A stretch of 64,000 nt of DNA from Streptomyces tardus. GTDB lineage: Bacteria > Actinomycetota > Actinomycetes > Streptomycetales > Streptomycetaceae. Of the stretch, positions 30,000 through 39,543 are shown one piece after another. The notes under the pieces were generated by a model. That model was not told where the DNA came from, made no database searches, and saw nothing but the letters and a program-made list of their open reading frames with translations. The position numbers were made by a program, and so were the translations under genes. Numbering within the stretch: the stretch's first letter is position 1; each line of letters begins with the position of its first letter. Location of the stretch: assembly GCF_018101125.2 (NCBI RefSeq), contig NZ_JAELVF020000001.1, forward strand, positions 124,001 to 188,000. The letters run 5' to 3'.

Positions 30000-30655
30000 C
30001 TGGGAATCAAGCCCTTCCGGGCCTTCTGTCCGAGTGTGCGCTTCCCGGTTTCGGCTTTCGGCCTGTCCCGTTCGGCGACAGGAAGAACATTACCCGATGG
30101 TGGACGGTGCTCCAAAACGGGTATCCACGCAGCCCGTCACCGCCGGTGAAAGCGCCGGCCCGGACTGCTCCGCCGAGTCCGGCCCAGCCGGAGCCGGGGA
30201 CCCACCTGAGCACCACCGGGGTGAATCGGGCGCAGGCGCGAGCCGAGCCCGTAGGGCAGCCTTCCGACGCCCGAACCCGACAGCTAACCCGGTAGGCGGT
30301 CCACGGAAGGAGTTGCGGATCGTGGCCCCACGACACCGCCCCCACCCCCCGCACCCCCTCCCCGCTCCGTCAACGCGGCTGCACCGAAGCTGGTTTGCCC
30401 CTTCCCGAAGGCCTACCGGGAAGCAACGAAACGGCCGACTCCAGGGCGGTCGCACGGGCCGCTGCCGACACACCCGTGGGCCGCCGGAGCGACGGGGTCC
30501 CAGAGCGCCGCGCAGCCGTTCCGCGACCCCGAAACCGTCCAGGGGGAGAGCGCTGCTGAGCCCGACCGCCCCGATGCGGAGCCGGCACTGAACAGCAGAG
30601 GGGAGGGCGTCGGCACAGCCCCGAAGCCATGCTCGCACCCTCCCCCAGCGTGACG
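30000..30655. other. 656-bp interval between the tRNA operon and gltX
   Basis: Its left end holds the tRNA promoter. The rest contains open frames on both strands that are Arg/Pro-rich and resemble nothing I know. I see no gene here. Confidence 0.5.
30087..30115 (-). promoter_or_regulatory. Promoter of the tRNA-Gln/tRNA-Glu operon
   Basis: On the minus strand TTGGAG (30110-30115) and TAATGT (30087-30092) are exactly 17 nt apart, a good sigma-70-type (HrdB) promoter, about 90 nt before tRNA-Gln. Confidence 0.6.
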
Positions 30656-32173
30656 TCAGTCCTGCTGCTCCAGCCGCGCCAGGGCGGCATCGATCCGGAC
30701 CAGCGAAGGCTCACGGCCGAGCACTTCGAGTGATTCGAAGAGCGGCAGCCCCACCGTGCGACCGGTGACGGCGACCCGAACCGGTGCCTGGGCCTTGCCC
30801 AGCTTCATCCCGTGCTGCTCGCCGGCCGCCAGCACCGCGTCCTTCAACGACTCGGCGTCCCAAGCGGCTTCGGCGAGGCCTGCACGGGCGGTCCGCAGCA
30901 GGTCCGCGGCGCCCGGCTTCATCGCCTTCTTCCAGGATGCCTCGTCCGACACCGGCTCCTCGAGAAAGAGGAAGTCGACGTTCTGGGTGATGTCCGAAAG
31001 CACCGTGAGACGAGTCTGGGCGAGCGGAGCGAGCTCGACGAACGCCGACTCGTCGAACGACTCCGGCTTCCACGGGGCGTGCGGAGCGCGCAGCCAGGGT
31101 CGGCACGCCTCGACGAAGTCCTCAACGGACAGCTCACGCAGGTGCGTTGCGTTGATCGCCTCGCACTTCTTGAGGTCGAACCGGGCCGGGTTCGCGTTCA
31201 CCGCGGTGATCTCGAAGGCCGAGACCATCTCGTCCATCGTGAAGATGTCCCGGTCCTCGGCGAGCGACCAGCCGAGCAGCGAGAGGTAGTTGAGCAGGCC
31301 GGCAGGCAGGAAGCCCCGCTCCCGGTAGAGATTGAGCGAGGCCTGCGGGTCGCGCTTCGAGAGCTTCTTGTTGCCCTCCCCCATCACATACGGCAGGTGC
31401 CCGAAGAGCGGGGTGCTGCCGTTGCCGACGCCCAGCTCGGCGAGCGCCCGGTAGAGCGCGATCTGCCGGGGCGTGGAGGAGAGCAGATCCTCGCCGCGCA
31501 GGACGTGGGTGATCTCCATCAGCGCGTCGTCGACCGGATTGACCAGCGTGTACAACGGAGCGCCGTTTGCTCGCACGATCCCGAAGTCCGGGACGTTCTC
31601 CGGACTGAAGGTCAGCTCGCCGCGCACCAGGTCCTGGAAGGTGATCGACTCGTCCGGCATCCGGAAGCGGACGATCGCGGTGCGTCCCTCGGCCTCGTAC
31701 GCGGCCCGCTGCTCGGCGCTGAGGTCGCGGCACTTGCCGTCGTACCCGGAGGGCTTGCCGGCGGCGCGGGCTGCCTCTCGACGGGCCTCCAGCTCCTCCC
31801 CGGTGCAGTAGCAGCGGTAGGCGTGCCCGGCTTCCTGAAGGCGCTCGGCGACGTCGCGGTAGAGGTCCATGCGCTCGGACTGCCGGTACGGCGCGTGCGG
31901 GCCGCCGACCTCTGGGCCCTCGTCCCAGTCGAGGCCGAGCCAGCGCAGCGAGTCCAACAGCTGCTCGTAGGACTCCTCGGAGTCGCGCGAGGCGTCGGTG
32001 TCCTCGATGCGGAAGACGAGGGTGCCGCCGTGGTGCCGAGCGAACGCCCAGTTGAACAGGGCGGTGCGGATCAGCCCGACGTGCGGGTTGCCGGTCGGGG
32101 AGGGACAGAATCGCACGCGTACCGCGGATGCCGAATTCTGGTCCGTGGACGGTGAGTTGGGTGCGCTAGCCAC
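30656..32173 (-). CDS. gltX: Glutamyl-tRNA synthetase
   Basis: Charges tRNA-Glu. In actinobacteria that lack GlnRS it usually also charges tRNA-Gln for later amidation by GatCAB. Class I signatures: [20 protein letters not shown] (HIGH region) and [11 protein letters not shown] (KMSKS equivalent). 505 aa. The GTG at 32173 ([11 protein letters not shown] after it) overlaps the end of the upstream FAH-family gene by 8 nt, so the two are coupled. The tRNA-Gln and tRNA-Glu genes lie just downstream. Confidence 0.97.
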   Translation of the reverse strand: MASAPNSPSTDQNSASAVRVRFCPSPTGNPHVGLIRTALFNWAFARHHGGTLVFRIEDTDASRDSEESYEQLLDSLRWLGLDWDEGPEVGGPHAPYRQSERMDLYRDVAERLQEAGHAYRCYCTGEELEARREAARAAGKPSGYDGKCRDLSAEQRAAYEAEGRTAIVRFRMPDESITFQDLVRGELTFSPENVPDFGIVRANGAPLYTLVNPVDDALMEITHVLRGEDLLSSTPRQIALYRALAELGVGNGSTPLFGHLPYVMGEGNKKLSKRDPQASLNLYRERGFLPAGLLNYLSLLGWSLAEDRDIFTMDEMVSAFEITAVNANPARFDLKKCEAINATHLRELSVEDFVEACRPWLRAPHAPWKPESFDESAFVELAPLAQTRLTVLSDITQNVDFLFLEEPVSDEASWKKAMKPGAADLLRTARAGLAEAAWDAESLKDAVLAAGEQHGMKLGKAQAPVRVAVTGRTVGLPLFESLEVLGREPSLVRIDAALARLEQQD

Positions 32174-32948
32174 GCTTGACAACCTTGTTGGTGAGAGTGC
32201 CGATACCTTCGATGGTGACAGCGACCTCGTCACCCACATTCACCGGTCCGACGCCCGCCGGGGTGCCGGTGAGGACGACGTCCCCGGGCAGCAGCGTCAT
32301 CGCCTCGGTGATGTGCACGATCAGGTCCTCCACGGACCTGATCATCTCGCTGGTGCGCCCGAGCTGTCGCTGCTCGCCGTTGACGGTGCACATCACGGCC
32401 AGATCGCTCGGGTCCACCTCCGTCTCGACCCAGGGGCCGAGAGGGCAGGACCCGTCGAAACCCTTGGCGCGAGCCCACTGCGCCTCGCTGCGCTGGATGT
32501 CGCGCGCGGTGAGGTCGTTGGCGCAGGTGTAGCCGAGAACCACCTCGTGAACGCGCTCCCTGGGCACCTGGCTGCACATTCGGCCGATCACCACCGCCAG
32601 CTCGGCCTCGTGGTGCACCTCCGAGGAGAAGGCGGGGTAACCGACCGGGTCGCCCGGGCCTGCGACGGAGGTGGAGGGCTTGAAGAACGCCACCGGAGTG
32701 TCGGGCACCTCCTGGCCCAACTCCCGTGCGTGCTCGGCGTAGTTGCGCCCGATGGCCACCACCTTGCTCGGCAGCGTCGGGGAGAGCAGCCGCACCTTGT
32801 CCAGTGGGATCTTCTGGCCCGAGCGTTCGAACTCGGCGAAAGGATGGCCCTTGATGATGTCGAGGACGGGGCCGCCCTCGGTGTTGGCATCTCCCTCCAG
32901 GACGCCGAAACCGACGGTTCCGTCCAGGGAGAATCTGGCGATGCGCAC
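32166..32948 (-). CDS. Fumarylacetoacetate-hydrolase-family protein
   Basis: 260 aa, FAH C-terminal fold (acylpyruvate hydrolase / oxaloacetate decarboxylase type). It starts [36 protein letters not shown] and [15 protein letters not shown] provide the metal-binding acidic residues, and [13 protein letters not shown] follows. GTG start at 32948. The substrate is not determinable. It overlaps gltX by 8 nt and starts just beyond the cvn1 terminator. Confidence 0.9.
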   Translation of the reverse strand: MRIARFSLDGTVGFGVLEGDANTEGGPVLDIIKGHPFAEFERSGQKIPLDKVRLLSPTLPSKVVAIGRNYAEHARELGQEVPDTPVAFFKPSTSVAGPGDPVGYPAFSSEVHHEAELAVVIGRMCSQVPRERVHEVVLGYTCANDLTARDIQRSEAQWARAKGFDGSCPLGPWVETEVDPSDLAVMCTVNGEQRQLGRTSEMIRSVEDLIVHITEAMTLLPGDVVLTGTPAGVGPVNVGDEVAVTIEGIGTLTNKVVKRG

Positions 32949-33017
32949 GGCTTGCCTGCCCCTAACTGAGGTGCTGCACACAGCACTGACCGCTGAAAAC
33001 TGACACTCCAGCGTATC

Positions 33018-33065
33018 GGGCCCGCAGGGCACCGGGACTCAAGTGTTCCGGCACCCTGCGGGCCC
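33018..33065 (-). terminator. Terminator of the first conservon
   Basis: GGGCCCGCAGGG / CCCTGCGGGCCC stem with a small CA/CA internal mismatch, then a CCGG/CCGG stem and a 12-nt loop, 36 nt past the cvnD1 stop. Confidence 0.75.
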
Positions 33066-33100
33066 AAGGGTTCTGCGGCCGGCCTGCGAGGCCGGTGGCG

Positions 33101-33679
33101 TCAGCGCAGCCGCGCCATCAGCGCGTGCTCGACGAGCGTGATCAGACCGCTCTTGGCGTCCGCGCGGTGGCGGGCGTCGGTGGTGATGATCGGGGTGTCG
33201 GGTCCGATCTGCAGGGCCTCGCGAACCTCGTCCGGGCTGTACGGCTGGTGGCCGTCGAAGCCGTTGAGGGCGATCACGAACGGCAGCCCACTGTTCTCGA
33301 AGTAATCCACCGCCGGGAAACAGTCCGCCAACCGACGCGTGTCCACCAACACCACCGCACCGATCGCACCACGCACCAAGTCGTCCCACATGAACCAGAA
33401 ACGATCCTGACCCGGCGTACCGAACAAATACAGAATCAGGTCCTGGTCGAGGGTGATCCGACCGAAGTCCATCGCCACCGTCGTCGTGGTCTTGTCCCCG
33501 GTGTGGGTCAGATCGTCGATGCCCGCCGACGCCGACGTCATCACCGCCTCGGTACGCAACGGATTGATCTCCGACACGGCGCCCACGAAGGTCGTCTTGC
33601 CCACGCCGAACCCACCCGCCACCACGATCTTCGCGGAGGTGGTGGAGCGGGCCGCACCGCTAGAGCTTCCGAAGTCCAC
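33101..33679 (-). CDS. cvnD: Conservon small GTPase CvnD, copy 1
   Basis: 192-aa Ras/MglA-like GTP-binding protein of a conservon. G1 is VVAGGFGVGKTTFVGAV, G3 is FGTPGQDRFWFMWDDL, and the G4 position reads ALNGFDGH instead of canonical NKxD. The GTG at 33679 lies within the 3' end of cvnC, a 20-nt overlap. It differs from copy 2 at only 8 residues, mostly near the C-terminus. Conservons form membrane-associated heterocomplexes resembling eukaryotic G-protein-coupled signalling. Confidence 0.95.
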   Translation of the reverse strand: MDFGSSSGAARSTTSAKIVVAGGFGVGKTTFVGAVSEINPLRTEAVMTSASAGIDDLTHTGDKTTTTVAMDFGRITLDQDLILYLFGTPGQDRFWFMWDDLVRGAIGAVVLVDTRRLADCFPAVDYFENSGLPFVIALNGFDGHQPYSPDEVREALQIGPDTPIITTDARHRADAKSGLITLVEHALMARLR

Positions 33680-34280
33680 TGAGCACCCTTTCGAGCAGTG
33701 TCACGTCTGGCTGTCCACCGGCGGACTCGTCGCCGCCGGGCTGATGGATGGCGACTAGCCCGGCCTCGGCGAGGTCGGCGACGAGGATCCGGGCTACGCC
33801 GAGGGGAATGGAGAGGAGTGCCGAGATCTCGGCGACCGATTTGATCTCGTAGCACAGGCGGCAGATGCGCTGGTGCTCAGGGAGCTGGCCCTGGAGCTGC
33901 ATCGCGTCCGCCGTGGTGTGCACCAGCGCCTCGATGGCGAGCTGGTAGCGCGGCCGGGTGCGGCCACCGGTCATCGCGTACGGACGCACCAGCGGCGACT
34001 GCCCGCCGCTGCTGCCGCCGCTCTGCGCCGGTCGACTGCCCTGGCCGTTCTGGCTGTTCTGATTGTTCTGGCCGTTCTGGCCGAGCCGGCCATCCTGGCC
34101 CGCTGGCTCACCGGAACCGCCCTGGTACGACTGCCGGCCCCGCGGCGGCTCCTGTCGCTGCCTGGGCGGCGGTGTGGCCTGCTGGTGGCTCGGCGTCGAG
34201 GGGAAGTTGAAGCGCTGGTACTGCGGGTCACTCTGCGGCTGCTGTGCGCTGCCGAACGGACCGCCTGGGGGCGTTGTCAC
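33660..34280 (-). CDS. cvnC: Conservon DUF742 protein CvnC, copy 1
   Basis: 206 aa. The C-terminal DUF742 domain (from about residue 95) reads VRPYAMTGGRTRPRYQLAIE, then PEHQRICRLCYEIKSVAEIS and GVARILVADLAEAG, a winged-helix-like fold. The N-terminal part is a Gln/Asn/Gly/Pro-rich tail with NGQNNQNSQNGQ repeats, much longer than in copy 2. The GTG at 34280 has GGAGGAGAC directly upstream. It overlaps cvnD by 20 nt. Confidence 0.93.
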   Translation of the reverse strand: MTTPPGGPFGSAQQPQSDPQYQRFNFPSTPSHQQATPPPRQRQEPPRGRQSYQGGSGEPAGQDGRLGQNGQNNQNSQNGQGSRPAQSGGSSGGQSPLVRPYAMTGGRTRPRYQLAIEALVHTTADAMQLQGQLPEHQRICRLCYEIKSVAEISALLSIPLGVARILVADLAEAGLVAIHQPGGDESAGGQPDVTLLERVLSGLRKL

Positions 34281-34393
34281 GTCTCCTCCTCCGACTGCCG
34301 ATGAACGGGAGCGTCCCCCGTGAGGCGCTCCCAAGTGCCGTTCGCGTGACCGCACTTTAAGGTGCGAGGACGCAAGAAGCACTGGGTTGGTTG

Positions 34394-34807
34394 CTAGTTG
34401 AGAAGGCTTCCTTGCAGTTCCGAGCGGAGTTCCGGGGTCAGAACAGTGCCCGCCCGATCCACCAACAGCGCCATCTCATAACCGACAAGACCGATATCAG
34501 CCTCCGGATGAGCGAGAACAGCCAACGACGAACCATCCGAAACCGCCATAATGAAGAGGAAACCACGCTCCATCTCCACCACGGTCTGGTTCACCGCCCC
34601 ACCCTCGAAAATCCGCGAAGCCCCCTGCGTCAACGACGTCAGACCCGAAGCAACCGCCGCCAACTGATCGGCACGATCCCTCGGAAAACCCTCCGACATC
34701 GCCAGAAGAAGACCGTCGGCGGAAACCACCACCGTGTGCGACACCCCAGGGGTGTTCTCCACAAAATTGGTGATCAACCAGTTCAGGTTCTGCGCTGCCT
34801 GGCTCAT
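34394..34807 (-). CDS. cvnB: Conservon roadblock/LC7 protein CvnB, copy 1
   Basis: 137 aa, roadblock/LC7 fold. MSQAAQNLNWLITNFVENTPG starts the protein, then SHTVVVSADGLLLAMSEGF. Roadblock proteins act with small GTPases, here CvnD. The amino acid sequence is identical to copy 2. Start: ATG at 34807; a GTG 9 nt upstream lies directly after the cvnA stop, so translation is probably coupled. Its codons use far more T-ending third positions than its neighbours. Confidence 0.94.
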   Translation of the reverse strand: MSQAAQNLNWLITNFVENTPGVSHTVVVSADGLLLAMSEGFPRDRADQLAAVASGLTSLTQGASRIFEGGAVNQTVVEMERGFLFIMAVSDGSSLAVLAHPEADIGLVGYEMALLVDRAGTVLTPELRSELQGSLLN

Positions 34808-34817
34808 CGGGCTCACA

Positions 34818-37800
34818 CTAACGCTCCTGATCGTAGGTGCTGCCGGTGCTGGATCCCGGCTGGTCGGTCTGGCTTGCTCCCTGGCTGCCGGCCCGTCCCT
34901 GACGGACACCGCGGTGCAGGTTGCTGAGCCTGCCCCGGACGTCCTCGGGGGAACGGGACACCTGGGGGCCTCCCTGCAGGGTCTGCTCCGCGGTGCCCTC
35001 GACCAGATTGGCTCTGGGTACCCGGCGCGGCAGACCCGAGATGGTGACGCCCCCGGCCTTGGGGTGACGGACGCTTTCCGCCCGCTCCCAACGCTCGTCG
35101 TTCGTCGAGCGCCATTCGCCTTCGTCGGAACCGGACTCCCGCGGTGGCTCCGGGGCCGACTCCGGCTGGACCTGCGGTGCCTCGGGCTCTTCGAGGGACT
35201 CTTCGCCACTCTCCCGACGCGGCAGACCCGCGTTCGTCAAAGAGGGTGAAGTGTCCGACGAAGATCCCGGACGATCAAAGCCTACGCGCTCCCGACCGTC
35301 AGCGGGAGCGCCGGGGCCAGGTTCGCGCGCGGACCCGTCGGCGGCACCTGCTCCGCCAGACTGTACCCCGCCTTCGGGGACTCCTTGCGCAGCCCAACTT
35401 CCCGCACTCCAGGGGGCGTTGAGGCCCTCGCCCTGACGTGTGGAGCCACTGAGAAGGCCGGATCCGGCACGGAAGGCGGGGCTGCCCTGACCGAAGGCGT
35501 CGAAGGACTCTCCGGTGACCGGCCCGCCCGGCCTCTGACCCAGGGTTCGGCCGGGAACCCGGGTGTGCAGCCCGCGGGCCGTCAGCGGATCGGAGTCGTA
35601 ATGCCGCCCCTCCGGGCCCTGACCACCGTCCTGCCCCTGATCGAACCCCAGGCCCTGATCGAACCCCAGACCCTGGTGGGCGCCCTGCGAGCCGCCGCGG
35701 TCGCCGCTTCCGGGGCCGTGCGGCAGCCCGTCGCCGGAAGGCGGCGGAGGGAGCCCCCCACCGTGCTGCTGATCGCCGTACCCCTGGCCGTGCGCGTAGG
35801 TCTGGTCCGGCCCCTGCGGAGAGGTCTGGTCCGGCCCCTGCGCGTACGTCTGGTCCGGCTCGTACGCGTACGTCTGGTCCGGCTCGTACGGGGCGTACCC
35901 CCGGCCCTGCTCGTCCGGCGCGTACCCGCCGGGGTACGACTGCTCCGACGCGTACGGGCCGCTCTGCGCTCCGGCTCCGTACGACTCGCTGCCGAAGGCG
36001 TCCGACTGCCCGAAGGCTGCGAACGTCTCGCCCCGGCCGCCGCCGTCGCCCCCGGCCGGGGGCGAGCCCCGCCGCTGGGGCGGCGCGAAGGCGTCGTAGT
36101 GGTCCGGGTCGTCCTCGAGGCCGTCGCCGTACCCGCCGGGATCCGGGCCGTCGCCGCCGAGGACGCCCGCCCCGAAGGGGTCTCCCGCGCCGGGATCCAG
36201 TGCGGCCCTGCCGCCGTTCGCGAAGGGCGCCGCGGGTCCCCCCGCCTCCAGCGAAGCGGTATCGCCCGGCGCCTGCCCCCCGGCGACGTGCGGGCCTCCG
36301 ATCTGCGGGGGCGAACCGGCCGGGGACGACTGATCGGGAACGATGCGGGAGACGCTGAAGCCCTCCTCCACGTACCCCTGGCCGCCTCCACCGTGGGTGA
36401 TCGCCTCGGGCAGCATGACCAGCGACGTGGTGCCCGCCTGCTCACCGGAGGGCCGCAGCTGGACGCGGATGCTGTGGCGGTCGGCGAGCCGGCCGACCAC
36501 ATAGAGGCCCATCCGCTGCGAGATCGCCGCGTCCACCTTGGGCGGATCGGCCAGCTTGTGGTTGATGTCCGCGAAATCCTTGGCGGTGAGACCGATGCCC
36601 TTGTCGTGGATCTCGATCATCACCCGGCCGTCGGGAAGCCTCGTCGCCGTGACCCTGACCTTCGTCTGCGGCGAGGAGAAGGAGGTGGCGTTCTCCAGCA
36701 GCTCGGCGAGCAGGTGCACGAGGTCGGTGACGACCTGGCCGTGGATGTCGCTCTCCGGGACACCGGTGATCTCGATGCGCTCGTACGCCTCCACCTCCGA
36801 GGAGGCGGCGCGCATGACGTCCACCAGCGGTACCGGCTCGTTCCAGCGGCGCACCGAGTCCTCTCCGGCGAGGACCAGCAGATTCTCGCCGTTGCGGCGC
36901 ATACGGGTCGCCAGGTGGTCCAGCTTGAAGAGGTTCTCCAACTGGTCCGGGTCGGCCTCGTTGTTCTCCAGATCGGTGATCAGGCCGAGTTGGCGCTCGA
37001 TCAGGCCCTGATTGCGACTGGAGAGGTTGGTGAAGATCGCGTTGACGTTCCCGCGCAGCAGGGCCTGCTCGGCGGCCAGCCGCACAGCCTCACGGTGGAC
37101 CTGGTCGAAGGCGCGGGCGACTTCGCCGATCTCGTCCCGGCTGTCGATCGGGATCCGGCGCACATCGGTGTCGACCTTGCCCGGGTCCGTGCGCGAAAGC
37201 TGCTCGACCAGCGACGGCAGCCGCTGCTCGGCGACGTCGAAGGCGGCGTTGCGCAGGCGGTTCATGTTGCGGCTCATCGCACGGGCCATGAAACCGGCGA
37301 CCAGGAAGGCGATCAGCAGCGCGGCGAGCACGATGGCTCCGTTGATGATCGCCTCACGCTTGGCGTCTGCGGCGATGTCGCCGGCCTCGCTGACCGCCCG
37401 GTCGGCGAGATCGCGCTCGACGGTGCGGTACACGTCGAACTTGGCGGTGGCTGCGGTGTACCAGACCTCGGAGGTGACGCCGTCCTTGGCGAGCGCGGAG
37501 GGCGAGGCGCCGGTGGCGATGAGGTCGGTCATGGCCTGCATGCCGGGCGGCGCCACGACGTCCTCGTCCGCCTCCTCCGCCTTCGCCTTCTCCTCCTCGG
37601 CCTTCTTCTGCAGCCCTTCGAGGTCGGCGCGCAGTCGGGCGTTGTCCTCCTCGGTACCGGCGGCGAACGCCTCGGTGAGCGCGATGTTCTCCAGGTACGC
37701 GTACGAGCCGAAGGCGGTGACCTGCTCCTTCTTCGCCTCTTCGCCCGGCCCCGGCTTCACCAGCAGATGGGTGCCGATGGAGCGGGTGAGCGACTCCGCG

Positions 37801-38459
37801 GCCTTGGCGAGGGAGACGGCGTAGACGGTGCGGCCGTAGGAGGTGATGTTGCCGGAGTCGAGGCTGAGTTCGTTGGCGAGGTTCATCAGCGGGTGCTGCA
37901 CCTCGACGTAGCCCAGCTGCGTCTTCACACCACTCAGGGCCTTGGTGTAGGCGCCCTGCCTGAGCTCGTCGAGCTTGGGCTCCGCCTCGGCCACGCCGTC
38001 GAGCCGGTGCTGGAGGCTCGCGGTCTTCGGCGCCCGATCGGCGGCGGCGTGGAAAGCGTCGGCGGCCTCGTCGGTCGCCTTGCGCGACTCAACGACCTCG
38101 GCGGCGTCCTGCTCACCCTTGAGCAGCGGAGCGACGGTGCGATCTCGCTCGTCGAGGAGGGCGTGGCCGTACGCGGTGGCGGCGCGCACGAGCTCGGCGG
38201 TCTTCTCGGCGTCCTCGGCGGCGTTCAGAGTCTGGACGGAGTTGCGGACAGTCAGCCCGCCGAAGATCAGCGCCACCAGGACGGGGATCAGCAGAATCGC
38301 GTTGAGTCTGGTCGCCACGCGCCAGTTGCGCAGCGCGAACCGGCTGCCGCTGCCCTCCTCCTGCGCACCCGGAGGCTCGGCTGACGTCGCCGAACCGCGC
38401 GGCGGCGTGAAATTTCCCCGCGACTCCGGCGGCGGAGATGCCGTCTTGCTTCGCCTCAC
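34818..38459 (-). CDS. cvnA: Conservon sensor histidine-kinase-like protein CvnA, copy 1
   Basis: 1,213 aa. Transmembrane helices lie near residues 51-71 (LNAILLIPVLVALIFGG) and 370-391 (GAIVLAALLIAFLVAGF), with a large extracytoplasmic helical sensor (NIT-like) between them. HAMP-type linker RLPSLVEQLSR follows; FKLDHLATRMRRNGENLLVL and the ATP-binding region LLAELLENATSFSS, EIHDKGIGL and RMGLYVVGRLA come next. From about residue 690 the tail is Gly/Pro/Gln/Tyr-rich with PDQTYA and GLGFDQ repeats. The GTG at 38459 has GAGAGGG 9 nt upstream; a GTG at 38486 is possible. Signal unknown. Confidence 0.93.
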   Translation of the reverse strand: MRRSKTASPPPESRGNFTPPRGSATSAEPPGAQEEGSGSRFALRNWRVATRLNAILLIPVLVALIFGGLTVRNSVQTLNAAEDAEKTAELVRAATAYGHALLDERDRTVAPLLKGEQDAAEVVESRKATDEAADAFHAAADRAPKTASLQHRLDGVAEAEPKLDELRQGAYTKALSGVKTQLGYVEVQHPLMNLANELSLDSGNITSYGRTVYAVSLAKAAESLTRSIGTHLLVKPGPGEEAKKEQVTAFGSYAYLENIALTEAFAAGTEEDNARLRADLEGLQKKAEEEKAKAEEADEDVVAPPGMQAMTDLIATGASPSALAKDGVTSEVWYTAATAKFDVYRTVERDLADRAVSEAGDIAADAKREAIINGAIVLAALLIAFLVAGFMARAMSRNMNRLRNAAFDVAEQRLPSLVEQLSRTDPGKVDTDVRRIPIDSRDEIGEVARAFDQVHREAVRLAAEQALLRGNVNAIFTNLSSRNQGLIERQLGLITDLENNEADPDQLENLFKLDHLATRMRRNGENLLVLAGEDSVRRWNEPVPLVDVMRAASSEVEAYERIEITGVPESDIHGQVVTDLVHLLAELLENATSFSSPQTKVRVTATRLPDGRVMIEIHDKGIGLTAKDFADINHKLADPPKVDAAISQRMGLYVVGRLADRHSIRVQLRPSGEQAGTTSLVMLPEAITHGGGGQGYVEEGFSVSRIVPDQSSPAGSPPQIGGPHVAGGQAPGDTASLEAGGPAAPFANGGRAALDPGAGDPFGAGVLGGDGPDPGGYGDGLEDDPDHYDAFAPPQRRGSPPAGGDGGGRGETFAAFGQSDAFGSESYGAGAQSGPYASEQSYPGGYAPDEQGRGYAPYEPDQTYAYEPDQTYAQGPDQTSPQGPDQTYAHGQGYGDQQHGGGLPPPPSGDGLPHGPGSGDRGGSQGAHQGLGFDQGLGFDQGQDGGQGPEGRHYDSDPLTARGLHTRVPGRTLGQRPGGPVTGESFDAFGQGSPAFRAGSGLLSGSTRQGEGLNAPWSAGSWAAQGVPEGGVQSGGAGAADGSAREPGPGAPADGRERVGFDRPGSSSDTSPSLTNAGLPRRESGEESLEEPEAPQVQPESAPEPPRESGSDEGEWRSTNDERWERAESVRHPKAGGVTISGLPRRVPRANLVEGTAEQTLQGGPQVSRSPEDVRGRLSNLHRGVRQGRAGSQGASQTDQPGSSTGSTYDQER

Positions 38460-38716
38460 TCGACCAAACCCTCTCGGCGTCGGCACCGACTGCTTGTGGT
38501 GCCTTAACTACTGCTGAGTTCAGCGAATTCCAGCACGACCGACGGGCGCATTCCAAGCACTTGAAAGTGAGATGACCAGCACGTAGCGGAGAGACTCAAT
38601 AGGACATATCCCTTAATCTCCACCAAAGCGACCGAGCTTGGATGCAGAACGCAACGATTCACCCACTGTTCGTGTTCGGTGTGGGTGCTATCTCTGTCGA
38701 ACCGTTATGAACTCGC

Positions 38717-38753
38717 AGGACAGGGTGCATCGATCTGATGAACCCTGTCCTGT
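38717..38753 (-). terminator. Hairpin downstream of conservon 2
   Basis: 11-bp perfect stem (38717-38727 with 38743-38753) with a 15-nt loop, about 210 nt past the cvnD2 stop. It is a likely terminator for the second conservon, shielding the cvnA1 promoter. Confidence 0.5.
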
Positions 38754-38783
38754 GCTCCTGTGCTCCTGTGCTCCTGTGCTCCT
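38752..38783. repeat. Four tandem copies of the octamer TGTGCTCC
   Basis: Four exact contiguous units between the conservon 2 terminator hairpin and cvnD2. No coding role is seen. Confidence 0.85.
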
Positions 38784-38964
38784 GGCTCCCCGTGCTCTCC
38801 GCCCCCTGCGCGCCACGGTCTGCCGCCCGGCCCCCGCGGCTGATCGCTCGGGTGGGCACTTCGGCGGGGCCGACTGACGGGGCATCTGCGGGCAGGCAGC
38901 CGCACGGTTGCCGGTCTACGGCGCGCCCGCCCAAGCGGACGGGCCTGCCTCCGAGGCTGCGGGG

Positions 38965-39543
38965 TCAGCGCAGCCGGGCCAGCAGCGCGTGCTCCACCAG
39001 CTGGATCAGTGCGGTCTTGGCGTCCGCGCGGTGGCGGGCGTCGGTGACGATGATCGGAGCGTCGGGTCCGATCTGCAGGGCCTCGCGGACCTCGTCCGGG
39101 CTGTACGGCTGGTGGCCGTCGAAGCCGTTGAGGGCGATCACGAACGGCAGCCCACTGTTCTCGAAGTAATCCACCGCCGGGAAACAGTCCGCCAACCGAC
39201 GCGTGTCCACCAACACCACCGCACCGATCGCACCACGCACCAAGTCGTCCCACATGAACCAGAAACGATCCTGACCCGGCGTACCGAACAAATACAGAAT
39301 CAGGTCGTCGTCGAGGGTGATCCGACCGAAGTCCATCGCCACCGTCGTCGTGGTCTTGCCGCCGGTGTGGGTCAGATCGTCGATGCCCGCCGACGCCGAC
39401 GTCATCACCGCCTCGGTACGCAACGGATTGATCTCCGACACGGCGCCCACGAAGGTCGTCTTGCCCACGCCGAACCCACCCGCCACCACGATCTTCGCGG
39501 AGGTGGTGGAGCGGGCCGCACCGCTAGAGCTTCCGAAGTCCAC
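38965..39543 (-). CDS. cvnD: Conservon small GTPase CvnD, copy 2
   Basis: 192 aa, near-identical to copy 1: same G1 (GGFGVGKTTF), G3 (TPGQDRFWFMW) and the odd NGFD at G4. From 39100 to 39570 the DNA is almost the same as in copy 1 including synonymous sites; the C-terminal 40 codons are more diverged. The GTG at 39543 overlaps cvnC2 by 20 nt. Confidence 0.95.
   Translation of the reverse strand: MDFGSSSGAARSTTSAKIVVAGGFGVGKTTFVGAVSEINPLRTEAVMTSASAGIDDLTHTGGKTTTTVAMDFGRITLDDDLILYLFGTPGQDRFWFMWDDLVRGAIGAVVLVDTRRLADCFPAVDYFENSGLPFVIALNGFDGHQPYSPDEVREALQIGPDAPIIVTDARHRADAKTALIQLVEHALLARLR

Larger units (their letters stand above)
38487..38964. other. Spacer between the two conservons
   Basis: 478 bp with no gene. 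The left part is the promoter region of conservon 1 (AT-richer, about 38560-38700). The right part holds the terminator hairpin of conservon 2 and an octamer repeat. TCAATAGGA (38596-38604) recurs upstream of the second conservon. Confidence 0.6.

Noticed and set aside
30034-30591. Open frames on both strands between the tRNAs and gltX
   Set aside because: Arg/Pro-rich, no ribosome site, no resemblance to any family.
35385-38384. 999-codon plus-strand frame opposite cvnA1
   Set aside because: Mirror frame of the kinase gene; composition of a GC-driven shadow.
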